From the NCBI GenBank assembly GCA_958510825.1, contig OY294048.1:12913589-12977588 (forward strand): a DNA stretch of 64,000 nt. Direction: 5' to 3'. The position numbers and the translations under genes were made by a program. The DNA is from Brachypterus glaber (lineage: Eukaryota; Arthropoda; Insecta; Coleoptera; Kateretidae). This document shows, piece after piece, positions 22,007 to 31,800 of the stretch (its first letter is position 1; each line of letters starts with the position of its first letter). The notes below the pieces were generated by a model. That model made no database searches, had not been told where the DNA came from, and was given only the letters and a program-made list of their open reading frames with translations.

Positions 22007-22396
22007 TTAACGTAGCTGTTGAACAGGATCGTCTAATAAATCGTATAAGGCTGTGATATATGTTTGAGCCATTTGAAGGGTTTCGTATTTCGATAACTGT
22101 CTATCTTGTCCTAGCTGAGGCAGGAAAGTCCTGAGCCGATCAAAAGCCTGGTTTAGGTTTTGCATTCTCCTGCGTTCTCTAGCGTTCGCAGCAAGACGTC
22201 TTTTTTTCAACACCACCGGAGTAACACGCGTTTTTTCCCTTCCAATAGATTCGTGATTTATGCAGTTTGGTTGGTAATTTTCTTCAGAATAACTATCATA
22301 ACTCGAGGCGGAAGATGCAGATCCCCAACCACTGGTAACAACACTCTGTTGCGGTGCAAGCATGTACAAGTAACCGTAAGATTCGGAGGAGTCCAT
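22007..22396 (-). CDS. ato: Atonal-family proneural bHLH transcription factor
   Basis: Single-exon gene of 129 aa. Residues 64-121 are a complete bHLH: basic region [20 protein letters not shown], helix 1 [10 protein letters not shown], a loop, and helix 2 [28 protein letters not shown] and the [12 protein letters not shown] variant are those of insect Atonal rather than Amos or Cato. As an E-box-binding partner of Daughterless, Atonal specifies photoreceptor and chordotonal precursors. The N-terminus [13 protein letters not shown] resembles the start of fly Atonal (MSSSEIYRYYY), which supports the ATG at 22396 with context AACCATGG over longer non-ATG readings. The linker to the bHLH is much shorter than in flies. 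The protein ends 8 residues after helix 2, and a foldback transposon begins 16 bp past the stop. Orthology to atonal is inferred; family membership is certain. Confidence 0.9.
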   Translation of the reverse strand: MDSSESYGYLYMLAPQQSVVTSGWGSASSASSYDSYSEENYQPNCINHESIGREKTRVTPVVLKKRRLAANARERRRMQNLNQAFDRLRTFLPQLGQDRQLSKYETLQMAQTYITALYDLLDDPVQQLR

Positions 22397-22680
22397 GGTT
22401 AACGCGATGTATTTTTTGGAAATTCGTAAAAACGACTTTACACTATTAGGTGAACAGTAAAAATGATGTTGAAAACTACCTGTTGGTCCTTTTATGGTCA
22501 AAACATCATCCCCTGTCCTCTGGAGGGGAACGGTTGCTCGTACCGCCCTTTGGCGCGTGCCTTCCGTCCAATAGGCGCCAGGATAAGACCTCTAGAGGAC
22601 CCACTATTATAATACAATATATTGTATGTTCCAATTATGATTATGCCATATGACGGCCAATACGAAAAACTTGTGTAACC
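22397..22680 (-). promoter_or_regulatory. Presumed 5' flank/promoter of the atonal-like gene
   Basis: GC-richer than its surroundings. The minus strand has an ATTGG (inverted CCAAT) near 22570, GGCGCC palindromes, a CCTCTAGAGG palindrome near 22590, and a TATTATAATA sequence near 22610 that could act as a TATA element. No transcription start can be fixed by eye. Confidence 0.3.
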
Positions 22681-22739
22681 CTTTATAATTAATAAAATCA
22701 GTGGTTGTATAAAGGGGTTAACTCCAAGTTTTGAAAAAA

Positions 22740-23500
22740 TTAAACTAGGATATACGTACCTATATCCTAGTTTAGTAAAAAAAATGAAAAAAAAAAAACT
22801 TCAAAAAAATTAACAATTAAAAAAAGATTTTTTTTTAAACAAAAAAAATCAAAAATACATTTTTCAAAAAAAAAAACTTTAAAAAAAAATTCAAACATTT
22901 TTTTTTCAATTTTCTTTTTTGCTAAAAAAGAAAAATTTTTGAAACAAAAAAAAAGTTCAACCCCCCATAACTTTTTTTGTTTTTGGGGGAGTTAATTTCA
23001 AAAACAATAGGGATCTTTCCCTCATAGAACTTGATTTTTCTTAAAAAGAGTCGATCGGATAATTGTTTGTTTGTTTATTTGTTTAACCTCGTACTATTCT
23101 ACTTAATTAAGCATCCCCTAAGTCCAGGACTTGTGTGGGCTAGTAGTAGAGGGAACCACCGGCTTATACTGACTTTCGAACCAGTTTCTAGGGAGTGTCC
23201 GTTTCACTTATCGCCTTCGCCAAATTTCAATTATTAATTAACTGAAAAAGGCAAATCGGCGCCAGTGAGAATCGAACTCACGATAGTAGACTTGCTATAC
23301 ATACGCGCTAGCCACTACGCTATGCCTCCCATTCGTTCTTGAGTTATTGTGTTAACTAAAATCGTGACATCAGACGGATCTACGGACAGACGAACATTTT
23401 CAATGTTTCTTATTTTTTCATAAAACACATTTGTATCCAAGAAATTTTTGTCTAGAAAGTTTTTTGGAGATTTTTCGAAATTCAAAACTACCGACGAGTG
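22740..23500 (-). repeat. Dispersed repeat family A, copy 5 (carries a SINE)
   Basis: Same block order as 830-1400: GTTCAACCCCCCATAACTTT, TTGTTTTTGGGGGAGTTA, CATAGAACTTGATTTTTCTT, GTCGATCGGATAAT, then after the SINE GTTCTTGAGTTATTGTG and CAGACGGATCTACGGACAGA. The SINE at 23058-23330 interrupts it. Confidence 0.7.
23058..23330 (-). mobile_element. tRNA-derived SINE
   Basis: On the minus strand a tRNA-like head (23330-23258) has an A box TAGCGTAGTGG with D-stem GCG/CGC, and a B box GAGTTCGATTCTC in a perfect 5-bp T-stem (GTGAG/CTCAC). A body with CTGGTTCGAAAGTCAG follows, then a tail AAACAAATAAACAAACAAAC. A second copy of the body and tail, with a body block of about 118 bp essentially identical, is at 30844-30962. 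Insertion into repeat family A is visible by comparison with 14860. The likely target duplication is ATTGTT/ATTCGTT. Transcription would be by Pol III with LINE-supplied reverse transcriptase (inference). Confidence 0.75.
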
Positions 23501-24353
23501 AGCAATTTTCACTTTGCAAAAACATGTTTTGTCCCCTCAATCTTTTGTGCTTGGCCGGTCCCTGTATGTAATATTACATAATTACACAATTACACTAAAG
23601 ATGCTCTGCGGAGCACCCCTAATTTTTGTTTTAAATAAAAATATTATACCTACATAAAAATTCTTAAAAAAAAATGCTATAAAAACTATAAATAATAATT
23701 GGAGACTTGTCAGACTTGCCTTTTCGAGAGAAAGAAATAAAAAAATCATTTTTTTATGAAAATACAACATTTAATTTTAAAATATATAGTTTTTAATTAT
23801 TTAGTAGATTACTAGTAATATTAGATAATAACATATCAAGAGGTTGGTTCCAAAAGGGTGGATGTCACAAAAATATTTTTTTAGGAAAGCTACAAAACTA
23901 ACTATAAATTCCGGCCGTAGGTATGCTAAATCCACATAAAGCAAAATTTTGCCTAAAATATGACATGCGCCCTTTCGAAACCAAGCCCCTAATATTAAGG
24001 GTTAAATTCTAAAAATAATTATATATACATTTAATAAATTAAAACTTTTTATAGAAAATTTCATTTATTCAAAGCGAGCCCCATATAAAAATAAAATATT
24101 CCTTGAGCTAGCAAATTTGCAAAAAAGAACTGAGTATGAAAATTTACAGGCAATACTGAAATGTCCTAATATTAAAACTAATTTTTTTAGAAGTTTGTTT
24201 TTTGGGATGTCCAGTGCCGGCAATTTTTTGCACTATGGTATACGTATACGCATTTAATCTCTTAATATGTCCTTTCGTTTTTGGTTTGGACTTTTTTGGA
24301 TTTAGCTATTCTCCTTTCGAGTAAAAGAGGGGTAATTTTCGATGCTCATTTAT
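23501..24353. other. Intergenic, no gene seen
   Basis: AT-rich with no recognisable element ends, RNA gene or supported ORF. Confidence 0.4.
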
Positions 24354-24857
24354 TCTGCCCTGTCCTATCTGCAAATTTTCACTTTTTGAGATAAGCACAC
24401 CATTGCATTGCTTTACACTAGCCTCGCGTGCCTACTAAAAAGAAATGTCCTATCTAAAACCCAAATCCTAAAAATTAGCCTAAGATGTTTGTCCTATGTG
24501 GAAATTTTTTAATGTTTTCTAAATAAATTTGTCCTAACTAGTCTTTACTAGACGAATAAGTCAGGACTAGGACTAACTTTACAAATCTTAGTAATTTGAT
24601 TGGACTTTTTAGATAATTTTGTCCTAACTTTATCAGATAGAACAAATGCATTTAGTATGAAAGTTTATTTTTCTGACCAAAAAAATAGGTATATTATTTT
24701 TCAAAGGATATCACGTATTTTTGATTTAAAATAAAGCAGAACCCAATGCCATATTATTTAAACATGTTTTCAAAAAGAGCAACCAAAAACAAGAAAACAG
24801 GCCATATCTCAAAACGTCTAATTTGCAGATAGGACAACTTGTCTTAGCAGGGCAGTA
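24354..24857. mobile_element. MITE family D, copy 2
   Basis: Colinear with 14039-14551. The right terminal repeat is intact (CAACTTGTCTTAGCAGGGCAGTA); the left lacks about 13 bp between CTGCCC and TGTCCTATCTGCAAA. Confidence 0.8.
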
Positions 24858-24954
24858 TTGATGTGTCACAAAAACAGACCAAGTTATACCTAAAAAGAAC
24901 AAAGTAAGTCCAGATGAAGTGACCCTACGTATATTAACTACCTAAACAGAAATT

Positions 24955-25330
24955 AAACAATAGTTATTTATGGTACTAGTGGGTAAAGTAAGATATTGCC
25001 AATGAGAAAATTAACCTGCGAGGCGTTAGCCAAGCAGGTTAATTTTCGAGAGGGCAATATCGGTTTACCCATGAGTGCCATACAAGGTTTATCCAATAAA
25101 TAGCTTAGGAATTCATATTTTTATTAAAAATTTTAATGACATTTACAAGAAAATAATTTGACAAGTGACAGTTGAGTGGGTAAAATAAATAATTATCCAC
25201 TCAATAAAGAATTAGCCACGCGGGGGTTATTATTGAGTTTATCTATTTAAAATAAAGTTGGTAATTGTCTTATTATCTGTATGTATTGGATAAAAATAAT
25301 TATATTAACAATTTGATTAAAAATAAAAGC
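24955..25330 (+). repeat. Dispersed repeat family C, full copy
   Basis: TTATTTATGGTACTAGTGGG, GCAATATC, an internal AACCTGC...GCAGGTTAATTTTC inverted pair, GAGTGGGTAAAATAAATAAT, CCACGCGGGGGTTATTATTG and ATCTGTATGTATTGGATAAA. It matches the reverse complement of 7012-7200. No ORF. Confidence 0.6.
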
Positions 25331-25883
25331 GTAGACATTAAAATGTCTTTTTTATAAATATTGAATTGCTTAAATATAAGGTTTGTTTTAATTAAATTTT
25401 GGGTTTGTTTTGGTTGGTTTTCAAAAATCGCAGTTCTACACTAGTTTGGATTCCAAACTTGGGAACCAAAGCAGTTGTGACTGTCTCGAAGTTCGGAATC
25501 TAAATCTGTTCAAAAAGAACTTAAATTTTCGAGAACCAAAACAGGCCTATAGATACTGAGAGCCTCTCAATCATAAATAATGTTTAAGGTAAATTGGAGG
25601 CATCTGGATCAGTCTGGAAAAGCGCCAAAGCGAAAGAACCCGAAAAAAGCTGCACTGCAACTGCCTCTAACTTTATTTTACTTTACTTAACTGCCTCTAA
25701 CTTTACTTTCCTCAATAAAAGTCATGCGTAGGTTTCATTTTTCGAATAAAAAATATATCTACGCATTTTTTTTAATAATTTTTCGTTATTCAAAAAAAAT
25801 TGAAACTTTTTCAATTTTTTTTATAGCTGCAGGGGGCTAGGGGTAAGTATTCTCTTGTTAGCGGTCGTATTTTTAAAAAACAA
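25331..25883. other. Intergenic; presumed galectin 3' flank
   Basis: No gene. On the minus strand an AATAAA (25677-25672) lies about 207 nt past the galectin stop codon and is a candidate polyadenylation signal. Confidence 0.4.
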
Positions 25884-28800
25884 CTAAACTAATCCGTATT
25901 TCTTAATAAGATTTTTTTCGTGGTAATTTTCATCAATTTTTTCATTAAAATAGACATCACGGACAGTGAGGTCACCCTGTATGTACACGGTATCTATTTT
26001 ATCCGGTACGGTTCTGTACTTGAACTCGCCGATTAGCTTGCCGTTGATCCAGAAGGAGAAAAACTTGCTTTCCCTGCGAATCGCAATGCTGAAGGGATCA
26101 CCAGCCAAAAACGGGAACCTTCCGGAGCATCTTTCCTCTTGGTCCCATTTCCCGTTTAGCCAAGAGTTTCGAACTATTACGCCATGACCATCTTTCGCTT
26201 CTAATATAATGACTGTATTAATTTTTAGGAAAGCAAGACATTTTTGTTCTTTTTGATCATTAAAAAAAAATCAAAAAAATGACTACGTTTACACCTAAGT
26301 TTATACAATAAACAACTACCGTAGGCGTGGTATTGCTTAACCTCTTTACAGTGATTGACCTCTATAGAGGCAAAAAACGTTCGTGCCGTTAGTGACCGCT
26401 ATAGCAGCATCTAAAATTATCAGTTACCATTAGTTTATTTTCCATGATTTTGTAACACCATGGGGTTTTTGGGGTCGCTGATCACGAATCTGATGCCAGT
26501 TTTCCAAAATTCAAAATGGCGGATCCAATATGGCGGATTAGATTTTTTTAAGTTGCTCGGATTTGCTTTAAACTTGGTACTCGGGGGTTTTGGGGGTCGC
26601 TGATTACGAATCTGGTGCCAGTTTTCCAAAATTCAAAATGGCGGACCCAATATGTCGGATTAGATTTCTTAAAGTTTCTCGGAGAATTTATTAGATCCGC
26701 TATTTTGAATTTTGGAAAACTGGCACCAGATTCGCAATCAACGACCCCAAAAACCCCCGAATACCAAGTTTCAAGCAAATCCGTGCAACTTTAAAAAATC
26801 TAATCCGCCATATTGGATCCGCCATTTTGAATTTTGGAAAACTGGCACTAGATTCGTAATCAGCGGCCCCAAAAACCGCCGAGTAACAAGTTTCAAGCAA
26901 ATCCGACCAACTTTAAAGAATCTAATCCGTCATACTGGATCCGCCATTTTGAACGCTAACTTCTGACCTCGGATTCAGATTCAGCGACCCAAAAACATAC
27001 AATATAAAAACAAGTTTTTTCATAAAAAAAAAAAAATCCGCACATTTTTGGCACGAAAACTTTATTTTCACTGTGAAGGGATTAATATCCATTAAAACCA
27101 AAGCGTTTACAAAACCAGAATATGTACCGAAAATATTACCAACATTCAGAAAAAACACTACTTTCTGCTTTTTATTCAAGTGTATGAGGTAATTTGTTTT
27201 TTTTTTTGCTTCGCATTATCGGTATCTATAAATCTTTACGGTTAATACGACCTTTTTTCACGGCTAAATCCCGATTAGTAACTCTAACCCTGTTGTTCAA
27301 GAGGGTTAAATTGATTAATCCCGAATCGGGATTCCCGATTAATAATTACTCGGGATTCCCGATTAATAAATACTCGTAAATAGCGAAGAAAAGGGCGTTT
27401 ATACGGAAGTTAAGTACCATATTAATATTATGGTATTATAATAACTACGGTAGTTAAAAAAGTCCAGTCAAATAATAGTTAGTTTTTCACCGGGACGTAA
27501 GGGGTGTCCGCTATCTTGAATTTTAGGGGTGAGTTGCTTAATATGCATCTTACGATAAAAATGCATATAACCAATTTTCTTAAAGAGGAAATTTCCAACA
27601 TTTTTTTATTATATTAATGACCATTGAGTTAATTCAAAAATAGCCATGTTGAAGGTGATATTGTTTTTTTTTTTTTCATTTTTTTTTCACCGAAACAAAA
27701 CACTTATGACAATGCATAATATATAAAACTTATAGAGAATTTCAAGAGCTACAAGTTTGCTTATAACCACTTTTATCCTCCGATGAATAATTTGGCTTAA
27801 AAATCGAAAAATCCAATTTCACCCCCATTTTTGAATATAACTCGATTGTTATTAATATATTAAATAAAAGTAAAAATTGATTCAAACAAAAGTTGTTGAA
27901 AATTTTTTTCTTAACAAAATTGGTTATATACATTTTTATCGTAAGATGCATATTTAGCGAGATAACCGCACTCACCCCTAAAATTCAAGATAGCGGACAC
28001 CACTTACGCAAATCACCCGATGAAAAACTAACAGGAGTATTCTGTTACTATCCACTACCACCCTTTAAAATATCAGCCCGTGTACATTTATTGCAATTTT
28101 CCGTTATTTGACTGCACTATTAGCCCAAGTAACATATTAGCTACATAGTATTTCTTACCGCTCTTTCGCAGCAAAATTGCAGCCATATGGCTGTAACTTT
28201 GTTGCGAAAGAGCGGCAAGAGATACTCTATATATAGCTATAGCTACTGTGTTATTTGGTAGGTCTCATGTAAACATAGTCATGTTCAACAATTCTGACAA
28301 AAGTGACCTATATTTTAAAATAGTACGTACCAAATCTAGGATTAATATGGAGATGAATAATGGGATGAGGCCATAAACCAAATCCTTCTTGCAAATTGAT
28401 GTAAAACGAATGAGGAAGGATTCTCACTCGGCCATATATTTCTAATTGCCCCCCTTCTTTAAGCCCCTTTGGTAGCTTACGCATAAATGGCAGTTTCTAA
28501 AACAAAAAAAAAACAACTTTGGATTTAAGGTTCACAACAGTCAGAGCCGGATTAATAGTGCAGTGGGCCCTGAGCCGCATAGTTTCTAGGGCCCCCCTAT
28601 TATCAACTTTTAAACCTATTGTAGTTTTTACTACTTCCATTTGGAAAAGGCACTGCTCGTTTTGGTGCCCTTGTCGTTCTTGGGGGATTATAAATAAATA
28701 AAGTATAAACTATTGTATGAGGCTTTTCTATAGTTGGGGGCCTATAGATGGTATGTTTTGTTTTAGATTTTGTGCACAAGAATGGTTAAAATAGGCCCCT

Positions 28801-31800
28801 TGAAGGTATAATTCCCGAGTAAAAAAATAACAAATGCTATTTTGCTTTTGCTTAGTCTCCATATTTCTTTGGATCTTTAAGGGTATTTTCTGAGAGTCGA
28901 TGATCATGATGATTTTATGCATTATTACTATTTTTTTAATATTCAAATTTTTACCCAAACAGTCTTGGCTCATTTGCGGACCAACCTTTATATGAACTTT
29001 TTTTAATATTTTTGGATGCAGAATCACCTCTTATTTATTTTGGTATGGCAGTTATTACTCACTACAGGAGCGAAAGGTATTTTTAAACATCTGCTAGGAC
29101 ATATATGTCCCAACAGGAGCGAAAGGGTTAAAACTAAAACCGAACTAATACTGAACTAATTCTTAACTAATTACCTGGTCAGTATCAGAGAGGTTATCCA
29201 GTCCAATACCCGAAGGGACGGAAAAAGCATCCAATCCATTTTCCGGGAATGCATTAATTTTCTTGAAATCCACATTTTTCACTTCAACGTTGCCCCAAAC
29301 TTCCAAAGCCTTGATTTTCAAAGTATCATAAGATTTATTGACATAATTGCATACATACTGATTATTGATCGATACGAAATATTCATTTTTGATTGCGAAT
29401 ATCTCGATCACAAAATCAGAATTTGCTTTTAAATTTAGATCATCAAATTTGCAATTAAGCGAATTCTCTTCTGTACCCCAGTGGCCTGAAATTCTTTTGT
29501 TTCTGACTACACACTTTTGGGCTATGCGGGGGTTTAGGTGGAAAGCTATGTCGGCATTTTCGTCCTTTTCCGACACAAAGTTTACGCCAAATCTGTAAAA
29601 TCAAAAATGCTGTCCACAAATTACCTAACGCAATTTTTCAAAAAAAAAATACCTCCTCCCTTTGTCAAAACCTGTCACATTTAACCCTCCGTTTACCAGG
29701 TGAAAAAAAATTACGTTATTAAACCCCAATGGCGATTTCTCCCGTTAGATTAGACAGGGACAAAAGTTCTACCCAAAAAGGATAGAAGACATACATACAC
29801 TCCCACTTCCACCCAACCAAACAAATTCTGTATTTGTTCTTTGTTGAACAAATACAATATTTACTTGGCCGGGCGAAAAGTGTAACTATATTATTTTTAG
29901 TAAAGAAATTACTGGCGCCATCTAAATTTTAGTAGAATTATCTTATTCTACAGATTCACATTAGCTATGTTCGTTCGTGCCGCTCAGTGCTACACTTTCC
30001 GGCCAACCAAATAAATACTGTATTTGTTGTATGAAAAACAAATATGTACAGTATTTATTTGGTTGGCTGGAAAGTGTAGCACAAATGAGATAGAGATAGG
30101 GCAGACGTCTTTTGTTTCATAATTCTAGCTCCATATAAAATACACAGAAAAAAAAATAACAAACACCGTTTATTTCAATAAAAATGATTGTATGATGATT
30201 ATACTTATATATTTAATAAACTTTACTTGGATAATAAAAAAATAAAAAACTCTTTTTAATATTCTGTGAAACTTTATTAAAAAATGCAACTTCAAAGTTT
30301 CACTGCGAAAAAAATGGTTCATTCAAACATAAGCAGCTTTGACACAAAGGTCTAAAGTAATCCATACAAACGTCAGTCAATAAAATTACTCGCATGGAGT
30401 TTCCAGGGAGCTTCCCAATAAACTTCCATGGGATGTCCCATATTCAGCCCTTGGGAGCTTTCAGCCAGTGCGAAATGTCTGCATTGGCCTTAAAGAGCTT
30501 TCGGGTCGTTAGTCCTATAATACTCCAATAATTTGCATATAAGACTCCCACAATATGGCAATAATTTATTTATTTATTTGCTTGAAAAATTATACAACAG
30601 CATGGAGAGCCCCAAATAAGAAAATTCAAAATGGCGGATCCAATATGGCGGATTAGATTTTTTAAAGTTTCTCGCAGAATTTAATCCGCCATACTGGATC
30701 AGCTATTTTTAATTTTGGAAAACTGACACCAGATTCGTAAGGGAACGTTCAAGTATTACGTAACGCAATCATTTTGGACCCCCCCCCCCTGTAACGCTAT
30801 TTTCCTATACCATTAACATGGGCGTAACACTCCAAAATTACATGTTTGTTTTAACCTCGTACTATTCTACTTAATTAAGCATCCCCTAAGTCCAGGACTT
30901 GTGTGGGCTAGTAGTAGAGGGAACCACCGGCTTATACTGACTTTCGAACCAGTTTCTAGGGCGACCCAACAATATATATTTTTTCAAAAAAAAAAACGAA
31001 TTTCAGCAAATTTTTGGCACGAAAAATTTATTTTCTGCACTGCACTGTGAAGGGGTTAAAAACATCTAGCTTTGTCTGTTTTTGTTCAAAAAAATAAAAA
31101 CAAAACTAAGGATATTTAATTTTTTTGCGATAATTAAACAATAAGAAAATATAAGTCAAATGATCTTTAAGATTATAATAATAATTATTGATCAGCATAT
31201 TTTTTTCTTATTTAACCGATCTTGTATCTCTTATAATAACGGAGATAGCTTGGGGTCGAAAAATATTCATCCTATCTTAGGCGCAACTAGGGGGGGGGCT
31301 TGGGCGCTCTTAGACCCCCAAATTTTGTCAAGCACTCCCCCCCCCCCAAAAAAAAAACAATCTATAAAATTAAAATTACGCATATATTTTTACTCTTTTT
31401 GAGTTTGTTTTTAAATTATTGTTTTAATTTCACCCTGTATATGTTCTTTTGGAACGCACCCGTGATTTGCGAGACTAGTATACGCATGCGCTGAATGTTG
31501 TGTTTAGTAATTTAAAACTTCCCTATAATATATAATATTTTTTGAGCAATTTAAAAAAATCTTTTATATAAGTGCTAAATTAATAAAATACAATAATAAT
31601 TAACTTAATTATAAGCAAAAAACTCTAAAAATATGAGTTTTACCCCATTCTCACCTACACCCAATCGTTTACCCCCAAAATCTCTTCTGAATATGATAAC
31701 AAACAATATGCAAAAAACCGCTTGTCGTTATATTTTTTAGAAATGGAGTTATCGAGTTTACACCCAGACAGACGGACGCAAAAAATTTTTTCACTGATTT

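Noticed and set aside
22397..22501. N-terminal extension of the atonal-like protein to 164 aa
   Set aside because: The extended frame starts at TTG, not ATG; the ATG at 22396 has better context and matches the Atonal N-terminus.
23258..23330. Functional tRNA gene
   Set aside because: D- and T-arms are good, but the anticodon stem does not form, the acceptor pairs poorly, and the sequence continues into a SINE body and tail.
26435..26966. Set of related Trp/Arg-rich ORFs as a small protein family
   Set aside because: They are translations of inverted tandem DNA repeats in galectin intron 4, on both strands.
29163..29576. Separate single-domain galectin gene
   Set aside because: It is exon 3 of the tandem-repeat galectin: acceptor at 29593 and donor at 29174 connect it in frame to exons on both sides.
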